From: Roseisalinus antarcticus
GTDB lineage: Bacteria; Pseudomonadota; Alphaproteobacteria; Rhodobacterales; Rhodobacteraceae
DNA length: 64,000 nt
Reading direction: 5' to 3'
Assembly (NCBI RefSeq): GCF_900172355.1
Contig: NZ_FWFZ01000018.1
Coordinates: 1-64,000, forward strand
Shown here: in pieces, positions 1 through 7,103 of the stretch
How positions within the stretch are numbered: the stretch's first letter is position 1
How the letters are laid out: every line of letters begins with the position of its first letter
The notes under the pieces: generated by a model
The model's database searches: none
Seen by the model: the letters and a program-made list of their open reading frames with translations, nothing else
What the model was told of the DNA's origin: nothing
Translations under genes and position numbers: made by a program

Positions 1-126
1 GTCATGGTCGATCCGGCGTTCGAAATCCACAGACGAATGACCCCAAGCAGGTAGGCGCTCGCGCCACTCCCAGTTGGGCTCAAGATCCTGAGGCGTCAAA
101 AGATTAGGCATCAATGCGCGGGACAT
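1..126 (-). CDS. M24 (Xaa-Pro dipeptidase/creatinase-like) metallopeptidase, N-terminal 42 residues only
   Basis: The first 42 codons of a minus-strand gene that runs off the left edge. It starts with ATG at 126, 39 bases after the hydrolase gene. The visible N-terminus (SRALMPNLLTPQD, then RLPAWG and SVDFERRIDHD) resembles the start of M24-family proteins of the prolidase/creatinase/ectoine-hydrolase group, whose members hydrolyse C-N bonds in small molecules or X-Pro peptides. The catalytic domain lies outside the window, so the family call rests on the N-terminal pattern alone. It is the last visible gene of operon A, which suggests a role late in that catabolic pathway. Confidence 0.5.
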   Translation of the reverse strand, partial: MSRALMPNLLTPQDLEPNWEWRERLPAWGHSSVDFERRIDHD

Positions 127-165
127 GCTGTGTTCCTTCGTCAGATGGGATGAGTGGTGGTGCGG

Positions 166-1248
166 TCAGGTCGCCAGCAGATCGGCGAGCCAGTCACCGA
201 CCTGCGTGCGATATTTGTAGGGACGATTGTTCGCCACGTGGGTGCCGTCCTCGATCATGTTCAGCACGCTCTCGCCGCCGACCGACCGCGCCAGGCGCCC
301 GGCATGATCGGCCGGCAGAACGCGATCCAGGGCAGCGCCGACGATATAGACCGGGCAGCGGATCCGCCCCGCGACGCCCTCCAGCGTCATGCGGGCGGCG
401 ACCTCGCGGGCGGCCTCCTCTCCGGCGGCGAAGCTGCGTGCGATGAAGGCCTCCCGCGTCAGCGGCGGCGCCCGGTCGAAGGCCTCGGCGAAGTCGAACG
501 GCCCGGTCAGCGAGACGCAGGCGCACAACCGGTCTACAAAAGCCGCGGCACGGGGCGCGTAATAGCCGCCGAGGCTGACGCCCCAGACGGCCAGGCGGTC
601 GGCGTCGATGTCCTTGCGCGTGGCGAGATAATCGACGACGGCGGCGACGGGCTCTTCATAGGCCGGATGGATCGGCAGGTCGTATTCGGCCTCACCCTGG
701 CCCGGTCCATCGAAGCTGAGAGTCGCGAGACCGCGGCGCAGGAAGACCTCTTCGTTGGAATGCATCTCTTCCTTGGCGGAATCGAGTCCCATGACCATGA
801 TCACAAGCGCCGGCCGCGCGACGCCCGCGGGCTTGCGCAGGATCCCGGCCAGGGTGTGACCGTTCCAGTCGATCTCCACCCGCTCGCCGGGGCAGTCGAT
901 CAGGGCAAGCGCCTTTTGCCGCGCGGCGACCGCGCGCATGTGCGTGCCGCGCATCTGCTCGCGGTCATGCACGAAGAGGAACTTGCCGAAATGGTGGCAG
1001 ACGGCGGCGGTGGTGTAATGCTCTCCGGCGCTCAGCCGGTGCCCGCGGTCGAGGGACGCGTCCCCAAGCGATTCATGGACGGCGCCGCGGTCAGTCCAGG
1101 CGCTGCACCAGTCCTCCCACCGGGTGATGCTTCCGGTCACGTCCTGGAAATCCGCAAGCGGCACGCCGTTGGAGACGAATCTGTGGGACCAATGGGCGGC
1201 GGCAGAGACGATTCTGGGATCGACCGCTCCGGATGTCGGTGCGCTCAT
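166..1248 (-). CDS. alpha/beta hydrolase, 2,6-dihydroxypseudooxynicotine hydrolase-like
   Basis: A 360-residue serine hydrolase of the alpha/beta fold. The nucleophile elbow GVSLGG puts the catalytic Ser near residue 225. The oxyanion segment SFDGPGQGE precedes it, and a late Asp (ALDRVLP) and His (DGTHVANN) complete a triad. A helical N-terminal part of about 120 residues plus the motifs GLDSAKEE and DGPGQGE match the family of DHPON hydrolase, which cleaves a C-C bond in the pyridine pathway of nicotine degradation, and of FrsA/UPF0255-type enzymes. ATG 1248 is preferred over TTG 1266 because AAAAGG lies about 9 bases before it. It sits downstream of an ABC importer in operon A, so its substrate is probably the imported compound or a product of it. 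Nicotine itself is not implied. Confidence 0.8.
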   Translation of the reverse strand: MSAPTSGAVDPRIVSAAAHWSHRFVSNGVPLADFQDVTGSITRWEDWCSAWTDRGAVHESLGDASLDRGHRLSAGEHYTTAAVCHHFGKFLFVHDREQMRGTHMRAVAARQKALALIDCPGERVEIDWNGHTLAGILRKPAGVARPALVIMVMGLDSAKEEMHSNEEVFLRRGLATLSFDGPGQGEAEYDLPIHPAYEEPVAAVVDYLATRKDIDADRLAVWGVSLGGYYAPRAAAFVDRLCACVSLTGPFDFAEAFDRAPPLTREAFIARSFAAGEEAAREVAARMTLEGVAGRIRCPVYIVGAALDRVLPADHAGRLARSVGGESVLNMIEDGTHVANNRPYKYRTQVGDWLADLLAT

Positions 1249-1289
1249 CTGACGGCGCCTTTTCAAATTGAACTACTTGGCAGGTAGAC

Positions 1290-1319
1290 GGGGCGGCCCG
1301 AACGGATCCGGGCCGCCCC
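1290..1319 (-). terminator. intercistronic GC-rich stem-loop
   Basis: An 11-bp perfect stem (1290-1300 with 1309-1319) and 8-base loop lie between the binding-protein gene and the downstream hydrolase gene. No T-run follows. Such hairpins after binding-protein genes usually stabilise the upstream mRNA or partly terminate transcription, giving more binding protein than downstream enzyme. Confidence 0.6.
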
Positions 1320-1329
1320 GCGATGGCGT

Positions 1330-2364
1330 TTACATGTTCTCGGCTTTCCAGGCGGCGACGTCGGCCTCGACCTCGGCGTGGTCGAAATCGTTCGCGGCGG
1401 CCAGGTAGTGATCGTTGAGGATCTCTTCGGCCGGGAACGTCGCGTCGAGCATGTCGACATCGACCATCTCGCTGATCACGCTCGACCAGATCTCGTGGCG
1501 CACATCGCCGAAGACGTCGGCCTCGGGACGGTGCAGGTTCTGTGCGGCCTGCAGGAAGATCGTCCCGAGCTCTTCGTTGATCCAGTTCTCGGGGTCGGCC
1601 TCCATCGCGATGGCGCGGGTGGTCTCAAGATCGACGAGACCGGCGTAGGACGACTTGGCCCAGGCCCGCAGGAAGCCCTGCACCAGCTCTTCGTTCTCTC
1701 CGCCGATGCTGTCACCGCGGACGGCGAAGTTGTTGGCCGGCATCTTGCTCATCTCGTCCGGCAGAACCGACCGGATCATGATGCCCTGCGAGCGGATCGC
1801 GACGAAGTCGGAGATCGCGCCCACGACGGCCGATACCTGGCCGTTGCTCAGCGAGTTGGCCAGCAGCGGCGCACTTTCGCCCAGAACGGCGATGGTCACG
1901 TCGTCCTCGCTGAGGCCGGCATGGCCAAGCGCGGACAACAGCAGGCCACGGTCGCTTTCGCCGACGATGCCGATGGTCGTGCCACCCAGATCGGCCAGCG
2001 AGGCCGCCTCGTTGTCCTCGAGCACGAAGATGCCCTCGACGGCGTTGTGCATCACCTCGTAGACCACGTCGAAGTCGAAGCCCCGCTCATGTGCGAGGAT
2101 CACCTCGGACGGGTCGAGCGCGGCAAGCTGCACCTGGCCGTTCTCGAGGAACGCGGTTGCCGGCAGGTCGCCGCCATTGACCAGTTCCACCGAGATGCCT
2201 TCGTCGGCGAAGTAGCCGAGCGCCTCGCCCACCAGAAGCGGATACCAGGCCGTGTGGCGCGGCAGCGGGGTGAGCACGTCGATCTCTTGCAGATCCTGCG
2301 CCATTGCGGGGGCGCCAAGGGCAAAGGTGCATGCCGTGGCGATTGCGGTAAGAGTCTTGTTCAT
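1330..2364 (-). CDS. ABC transporter substrate-binding protein, NMT1/THI5 (SsuA/TauA-like) family
   Basis: A 344-residue periplasmic binding protein. The first 22 residues form a Sec signal peptide ending in PAMA, with cleavage before QDL. The mature start (IDVLTPLPRHTAWYPLLVG, then GYFADEGISVEL) is the hallmark of the NMT1/THI5/SsuA group. These bind thiamine precursors, sulfonates, taurine, nitrate or small aromatic compounds, and ligand cannot be told from sequence. It follows its permease by 33 bases and forms a complete importer with the next two genes. Confidence 0.9.
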   Translation of the reverse strand: MNKTLTAIATACTFALGAPAMAQDLQEIDVLTPLPRHTAWYPLLVGEALGYFADEGISVELVNGGDLPATAFLENGQVQLAALDPSEVILAHERGFDFDVVYEVMHNAVEGIFVLEDNEAASLADLGGTTIGIVGESDRGLLLSALGHAGLSEDDVTIAVLGESAPLLANSLSNGQVSAVVGAISDFVAIRSQGIMIRSVLPDEMSKMPANNFAVRGDSIGGENEELVQGFLRAWAKSSYAGLVDLETTRAIAMEADPENWINEELGTIFLQAAQNLHRPEADVFGDVRHEIWSSVISEMVDVDMLDATFPAEEILNDHYLAAANDFDHAEVEADVAAWKAENM

Positions 2365-2397
2365 CAGGTCCTCCCTATGGATGCTATGGTCCGTCGG

Positions 2398-3279
2398 TCA
2401 CTCGGCAGGCTTCATTGCCTTGAGCAATCCGGCGTGTCGCGCACGCATCCGACGCGAGATTTTTGTCATCAGGTCTTCGTGCCGCCAGAAGACGATCTGG
2501 CGGTCGGCAAAGGTCGCGGTGCCATAGAGCAGCAGCCCCATCACCGTCAGCATGATCAGGCAGGCGAACGCCTGAGGCAGTTGCAGCTGGAAGCTGAATC
2601 GCTGGATCAGCACGCCCAGGCCTTCGCTGGCCGAGACGAATTCACCCACGATGGCGCCGATCAGGGCCAGCGAGATGCCGGTCTTGAAACCCGCCATGAT
2701 CACCGGCATCGCGCCGGGCAACTGCAGGTGACGGAAGATCAGCCAGCGGCTGGCGCGCATCGACTTGAACATCTCGAGGCTCTCCTCGTCGACCTGCATC
2801 AGCCCGGTCAGCGAGTTGATGAAGATCGGGAAGAAGCAGATGATCGCGGCGATGGCCATTTTCGGCTCCATCCCGAAACCGAGCCAGGCGACGATGATCG
2901 GCGCGATGGCGATCCGGGGCGTGACCTGCAGCGCGACCATGTAGGGCGAGACAAGCCGCCGGAACGTCGCGCTGAGCACGCTGAGCACGGCGATGGTGAC
3001 GCCGAAGGACGCCCCGACGGAGAAACCGACGAGCACCTCGGTCAGGGTTACGCCGAAATGCGACCAGATCAGGCCGCGGCTGATCGACAGGTCCCACCAG
3101 GCCACGACGACCGCAAACGGCGACGGCAGGATCAGCGCCGAGACCCAGTTGAACTGGACCGCCGCTTCCCAGATGCCGATGAAAATGGAGAAGACCAGCA
3201 GGTGCTGGGCCCAGTGGGGAATGCCACGGGATTGCGTCTCGTCCTCGGCTGCAAGGCCGGTGTCTGCTTCGGTGGTCAT
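2398..3279 (-). CDS. ABC transporter permease, SsuC/TauC-like
   Basis: A 293-residue inner-membrane permease with about six hydrophobic segments and a long N-terminal tail. The cytoplasmic coupling loop, around residues 190-220 (LTGLMQVDEESLEMFKSMRA, then LPGAMPVIMAGFKTG), carries the EAA-type motif of BPD_transp_1 permeases for sulfonate, taurine and nitrate importers. Its start overlaps the end of the ATPase gene by 4 bases (ATGA), so the two are translationally coupled. Confidence 0.92.
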   Translation of the reverse strand: MTTEADTGLAAEDETQSRGIPHWAQHLLVFSIFIGIWEAAVQFNWVSALILPSPFAVVVAWWDLSISRGLIWSHFGVTLTEVLVGFSVGASFGVTIAVLSVLSATFRRLVSPYMVALQVTPRIAIAPIIVAWLGFGMEPKMAIAAIICFFPIFINSLTGLMQVDEESLEMFKSMRASRWLIFRHLQLPGAMPVIMAGFKTGISLALIGAIVGEFVSASEGLGVLIQRFSFQLQLPQAFACLIMLTVMGLLLYGTATFADRQIVFWRHEDLMTKISRRMRARHAGLLKAMKPAE

Positions 3280-4085
3280 ATGCTGGCTCCCAGGATGTCG
3301 CGCACCTTGAAGGCGAGATTGTTGAAGGCTTCGGTCTTGGTGATGCTGATGTCGCGGGGCCGGGGCAGGTCGACCTCGACGATCTCGGTCAGGCGGCCGG
3401 GGCGGGGGGTCATGACGAACACCCGGTCCGCAAGAAAGACGGCCTCCTGGATGTTGTGCGTCACGAAGAGGATCGTCGCCTGAAGGTCCCGCTGGATCCG
3501 CAGCAATTCGACGTTGAGCCGCTCGCGGGTGAATTCGTCAAGCGCCCCGAAGGGCTCGTCCAGCAGCAGGATTTCGGCGCCTGTGTTCAAGAGCCGGGCC
3601 AGCGCCACGCGCTGCTGCATGCCGCCCGAAAGCTGGTTGGGATACGAGAACTCGAACCCCTCCAGGCCGACCAGATGCAGAAGCTCCAGCGCCTTGATAT
3701 GGTCCTTGTCGGTCGCCCCCGTGGTCAGCGTCTTGGGCAGGATCACATTGTCGAGCACGTTCTTCCAGGCCAGCAGCGTCGGCTTCTGGAACATCATCCC
3801 GATCTCTTCGCGCGGGGTGCCGGCCGATTTGCCGAGCACCTCCATCTGGCCGCCGCTACGCCGCAGCAACCCGGCCACCAGCCGCAAAAGCGTGGATTTC
3901 CCGCAGCCGGACGGGCCGATCAGAGAGATGAACTCACCCGGCTTGACGTCGAAGTTGACGTCTTCCAGCGCGACAACGCTCCCCCCTGCAAAGGTCATCC
4001 CGAGGTTGCGGGCCTCGATAATCGCCGGCGCCGTATCCATTCCGCGTTCACTCCTTGCGATGGTCATGTCGGGTTTCACGTTCAT
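3276..4085 (-). CDS. ABC transporter ATP-binding protein, SsuB/TauB-like
   Basis: A 269-residue ATPase that powers the importer. Walker A is GPSGCGKST (about residues 59-67), the signature is LSGGMQQRVALAR, Walker B is ILLLDEPFGALD, and the switch His is in VTHNIQEAVFLADR. The length fits the nitrate/sulfonate/taurine importer group. It lies 64 bases downstream of the glutathione transferase gene in the same direction. Confidence 0.93.
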   Translation of the reverse strand: MNVKPDMTIARSERGMDTAPAIIEARNLGMTFAGGSVVALEDVNFDVKPGEFISLIGPSGCGKSTLLRLVAGLLRRSGGQMEVLGKSAGTPREEIGMMFQKPTLLAWKNVLDNVILPKTLTTGATDKDHIKALELLHLVGLEGFEFSYPNQLSGGMQQRVALARLLNTGAEILLLDEPFGALDEFTRERLNVELLRIQRDLQATILFVTHNIQEAVFLADRVFVMTPRPGRLTEIVEVDLPRPRDISITKTEAFNNLAFKVRDILGASI

Positions 4086-4149
4086 CTCGCCCTCTTCGAT
4101 TTCAGATCGTCCGGCCGCCGCGACATTGGCCCGCGCGGCCGGTGGATGG

Positions 4150-4935
4150 TCAGGCGTCCGCCTTGTCCCGTTCCGCGCGCAGGGACGCGAGGTGGGGGTA
4201 TTTCTCGGTCAGAAGCGAGCCATGGTAATAGGTCGCCCGGTAGGCCTCGGTGTCGCGGATCGCGTCCAGCCAGGTGCCGATCGCCGGATGGTCGGCCCAG
4301 ACGGTGTCAAGGTTGATGTCGGCCATGCGCACGATGACCGGCATGATCGACAGATCGACCAAACTGATGTCGGCCCCGAGGATCCACGGCCCGCCAGATG
4401 CGTCCAGCCAACTGGCCATCCGCTCGACGCCCCGCTTGAGCCGGCCCATTGCCTCGTTCATGTCCGCCTCGGAAAAGCCGGTGCGACCCATCTTCATCAG
4501 GAACTCGCGGCGCAGGGGCTTGCTGTCGCAGAGCGCCTGGAATTCCTCCTCGGACATGGCCTGGAAATGGGGCAGGAACGCGAGGTTGTAGGACGGGATC
4601 CGGATCGCGGGCGTCGGCACCTCGTCGACGAAGCGCATCATCGCGCGCAGCTCGGCCGCCGCGACCGGGTCGGTCGGGCGCATCGGGGTGACGTCGGGAA
4701 ACACGTCCTCGAGATATTCCAGGATGACGGCGCTGTCGGTGATGACCCGGCCGTCATGGACCATGGTCGGCACGACGCCATTGGGGTTGATCGCCAGATA
4801 TTCCGGCTTGAGCTGATCGCCCGAGAACAGGTCCAGCTTGATCTCGTCGAAGGTCAGACCCTTCGCATGAAGCGCATAGCGCACCCGCTGGCTGCAAGTG
4901 GATTGCGGCGCGTTGTGCAGGGTGATGTCGGTCAC
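4150..4935 (-). CDS. glutathione S-transferase family protein
   Basis: A 261-residue protein with an N-terminal thioredoxin-fold GST domain (about residues 1-85: active-site segment STCSQRVR, cis-Pro motif NPNGVVPTMVHDG, and DSAVILEYLED for gamma-Glu binding) and an all-helical C-terminal domain. It is longer than most bacterial GSTs. The EYLEDVFP and RPTDP segments recall LigE/LigF-type beta-etherases and related isomerases or dehalogenases. The substrate is unknown. Its place between the dehydrogenase and the importer in operon A suggests a glutathione-dependent catabolic step rather than general detoxification. Confidence 0.88.
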   Translation of the reverse strand: MTDITLHNAPQSTCSQRVRYALHAKGLTFDEIKLDLFSGDQLKPEYLAINPNGVVPTMVHDGRVITDSAVILEYLEDVFPDVTPMRPTDPVAAAELRAMMRFVDEVPTPAIRIPSYNLAFLPHFQAMSEEEFQALCDSKPLRREFLMKMGRTGFSEADMNEAMGRLKRGVERMASWLDASGGPWILGADISLVDLSIMPVIVRMADINLDTVWADHPAIGTWLDAIRDTEAYRATYYHGSLLTEKYPHLASLRAERDKADA

Positions 4936-5001
4936 GTGTGAACTCCTCCCAGAGTGCGGACCGGGCCGCGGACAGCCCGGTCCAGGTGTGGCAAGGCGGC
5001 C

Positions 5002-5967
5002 TTATTCGGCGGCTTCGGCGACCTCCAGGCCGGTCGGATAGGGGGTCTCCTCGCTTTTCAGTTCGAGGCCGGCATGCTGGGCGACGGTCTCGAGGATCGC
5101 CGCGAAATCCTTGGCGAGATAGGCGTCGGGATCGTCCTTCAGATGCGCCATTCCGAAATGCGCCTGCAGCGCCTCGCGGGTGGTTGCGGTCACCGGCATC
5201 GGCACGTCCAGCTTGCGGCCGGCGGCGAGGCCGAGGTCGAGGTCCTTGCGCAGAAGCTCGGGCGTGAACGTGGTGGTCCAGTCCAGGTTGATCAGCGCAT
5301 TCGTCTTGTAGCGGGTGAAAATCGAGCCCATGACCGAATTGTTCATGAAGTCGAGGAACGCCGTGCGCGGCACGCCGGCCTTTTCCGCCAGGACGGTGAT
5401 CTCGACGAGGTTCTGGGTCACGACGCCGAGGAAGACGTTGTGGGCGATCTTGCAGAACCGCGCCAACTCGCCCTCGCCGACATAGGACACGCCGTTGGCG
5501 GCCACCGTCCCGATGATGTCCTCGACCTTCGAAAAGACATCGGCGGGGCCCGAGACCACGGCGCTCAGCTTGCCGGACTTGACGCATTTGCCGTTGCCGG
5601 AGACCGGCGAGCACATGAATTCCGAGCCGCGGGCATTCACCCGCTCGCGCAGATCGGCGGATTGATCGACCGAGATTGAAGACCAGTCGACAAGAATGCC
5701 GGGCGACGTCTCGCCGCTGAGCACGCCATTCTCGCCGAAATAGACCTGTTCGACGTCCGCGCCGGTCGAGACCATGGTGCAGAACACGTCCACGCCGGCC
5801 AGATCCTTGGGGCTGTCCACAAGGGTGGCCCCGGCGGCGGCCAGCGGCTCTGCCTTCGATCGGGTCCGGTTCCAGATCTTCACGTCGTAGCCAGCTTTCA
5901 CAAGCCGTTCGGCCATGGGATACCCCATACGGCCCATGCCAACCCATCCGATCGTCAATTTCGTCAT
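5002..5967 (-). CDS. NAD(P)-dependent beta-hydroxyacid dehydrogenase (3-hydroxyisobutyrate dehydrogenase family)
   Basis: A 321-residue oxidoreductase. The N-terminal Rossmann motif GWVGMGRMGYPMAERL is in the first 22 residues, and the catalytic Lys lies in the ELARFCKIAHN segment, as in 3-hydroxyisobutyrate, tartronate-semialdehyde and 6-phosphogluconate dehydrogenases. The substrate-binding loop reads VDWSSISVDQS instead of the usual DxSTxxP. Start ATG 5967 has GGAG about 10 bases upstream; an open frame extends further upstream but has no family similarity. It is the first gene of operon A, about 170 bases downstream of the LacI-type operator at 6136-6147. True substrate unknown. Confidence 0.88.
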   Translation of the reverse strand: MTKLTIGWVGMGRMGYPMAERLVKAGYDVKIWNRTRSKAEPLAAAGATLVDSPKDLAGVDVFCTMVSTGADVEQVYFGENGVLSGETSPGILVDWSSISVDQSADLRERVNARGSEFMCSPVSGNGKCVKSGKLSAVVSGPADVFSKVEDIIGTVAANGVSYVGEGELARFCKIAHNVFLGVVTQNLVEITVLAEKAGVPRTAFLDFMNNSVMGSIFTRYKTNALINLDWTTTFTPELLRKDLDLGLAAGRKLDVPMPVTATTREALQAHFGMAHLKDDPDAYLAKDFAAILETVAQHAGLELKSEETPYPTGLEVAEAAE

Positions 5968-6135
5968 AGCGAAGCTCTCCATCTTCTTTTTCATCCGAGC
6001 GGGCCAGGACCTGTCCCGCCCCTTTGCGCGAGCGCCGTCACCCTGACAGACCTGAGCACTCCGCCTGTCCGGCCCCCGATGCATTCAAAAGGCACGTGCC
6101 GCCCCATCGCGGACGAAGCAGCACGGTGACTTTGT

Positions 6136-6147
6136 GCAATCGGTTGC
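6136..6147 (-). promoter_or_regulatory. LacI-type operator, copy 1 (operon A)
   Basis: GCAATCGGTTGC, one mismatched pair from a perfect palindrome, within the 14-base consensus TGCAAnCGnTTGCG shared with two other sites. It begins exactly 6 bases after the -10 of the operon A promoter, so it covers the expected transcription start, a typical repressor position. GCAA..CG..TTGC palindromes are typical of LacI/GalR-family regulators such as PurR. No regulator gene lies in the window. Confidence 0.7.
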
Positions 6148-6269
6148 GTAGACGTTATTCAGCTTGCGCAAGGCGTGTCAAGCGTCAAGCAACAAAGAGT
6201 CTTCAGGTCGTCGACCAGCCCGGATAGGGATTGGGCGCGGCGATTGCCGTTCGTCACTGGACAAATGAC

Positions 6270-6281
6270 GCAATCGTTTGC
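6270..6281 (+). promoter_or_regulatory. LacI-type operator, copy 2 (TauE/SafE gene)
   Basis: GCAATCGTTTGC, whose reverse complement is identical to the site in front of operon B. It is 59 bases upstream of the TauE/SafE start codon and its centre is 134 bp from copy 1, so it could control the exporter or act as an auxiliary looping site for operon A. Confidence 0.65.
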
Positions 6282-6339
6282 ATGCTCGACCTGTGCCGAC
6301 TCTCGGTTCATGACACCGGCGACACTGCAAAGGCCCGAC

Positions 6340-7095
6340 ATGACTGACTATCCCATCGAACTTTACCAGATTGCCCTTGTCGTTCTGGGGCTTGCCCTCG
6401 GCGGCCTTCTCAAGGGGGCGACCGGTGCCGGGGCGCCGCTGGTGGCGGTGCCGGTGATCGCGTCGATCTTCGATGTCCGACACGCCATCGTGATCATGCT
6501 GGTGCCCAACATCGTCATCAATGTCTGGCAGATCTACAAGCACACCACCGACCGCCGGGAGACCCGCAAGGGGCTGGTGGTTGCCATCGGCACGCTGCCG
6601 GGCGTCCTGATCGGCACCTACCTGCTGACCCGGCTGAGCAGCGATGTCCTGTCGCTGTGCCTGGCGCTTCTGCTGTTCGCCAATGTGGTCTTCCGGCTGA
6701 GCTCTCCGCAATTCGCCCTGTCGGAGAGGGTGTTCGGGAAGATCGCCGTGCCGATGGGCGTGGTCATCGGCCTCATGCAGGGCACGCTGGGGATGTCCGG
6801 CCCCGTGGCCCTTGCGTTCCTGAACACGCTCAGGCTGCAGCGGGACCTGTTTATCGTCACCATCTCGATCGTGTTTCTGGCCACGTCCACCGTCCAGTTG
6901 CCCGCGCTCTATGCCAGCGGTCAGCTTTCCCTGCCGCTGATCGGGCTCAGTTGTCTGGCGATCCTGCCGATTCTCGCGATGCTCCCGGTGGGCAATTACG
7001 TCGGATCACGGCTGAGCCGCGAGCAATTCAACTGGCTGATCCTGGCGGTGATCTCGGTGCTGGCAGTGCGCCTGTTCTGGCGCGCAATCGCTTGA
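6340..7095 (+). CDS. sulfite exporter TauE/SafE family (DUF81) membrane permease
   Basis: A 251-residue integral membrane protein with about eight hydrophobic segments and the TauE/SafE duplicated architecture (GLALGGLLKGATGAGAPLVAVP early; VIGLMQGTLGMSGPVALAFL in the middle). Family members export or import sulfite, sulfoacetate, phosphonoacetate and other small anions. ATG 6340 is chosen because AAAGG precedes it and the family starts near here; the open frame extends upstream without similarity. It converges with the molybdenum hydroxylase gene (8-base gap) and has its own operator copy, so it probably exports an anionic by-product of the same pathway. Confidence 0.88.
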   Translation: MTDYPIELYQIALVVLGLALGGLLKGATGAGAPLVAVPVIASIFDVRHAIVIMLVPNIVINVWQIYKHTTDRRETRKGLVVAIGTLPGVLIGTYLLTRLSSDVLSLCLALLLFANVVFRLSSPQFALSERVFGKIAVPMGVVIGLMQGTLGMSGPVALAFLNTLRLQRDLFIVTISIVFLATSTVQLPALYASGQLSLPLIGLSCLAILPILAMLPVGNYVGSRLSREQFNWLILAVISVLAVRLFWRAIA

Positions 7096-7103
7096 GGGTG
7101 CCG

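Larger units (their letters stand above)
5968..6339. promoter_or_regulatory. divergent control region of operon A and the TauE/SafE gene
   Basis: A 372-base gap without a gene. It holds a good minus-strand promoter for operon A: -35 TTGACA (6181-6176), a 16-base spacer, and -10 AATAAC (6159-6154). Two LacI-type operators are described separately. It also holds a 10-bp perfect palindrome, CTTGCGCAAG, at 6163-6172, inside the promoter spacer. A CGATTGC / GCAATCG inverted pair (6241-6247 and 6270-6276) overlaps the second operator. No clear plus-strand promoter was recognised. Confidence 0.65.

Noticed and set aside
1378-3483. A 701-codon open frame on the plus strand over the SsuABC-type importer genes
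   Set aside because: It crosses three well-supported minus-strand genes and has antisense-type composition without motifs.
6163-6172. Palindrome CTTGCGCAAG as a fourth operator
   Set aside because: It lacks the CG centre and spacing of the TGCAAnCGnTTGCG motif. It lies in the promoter spacer, so another regulator cannot be excluded, but support is weak.
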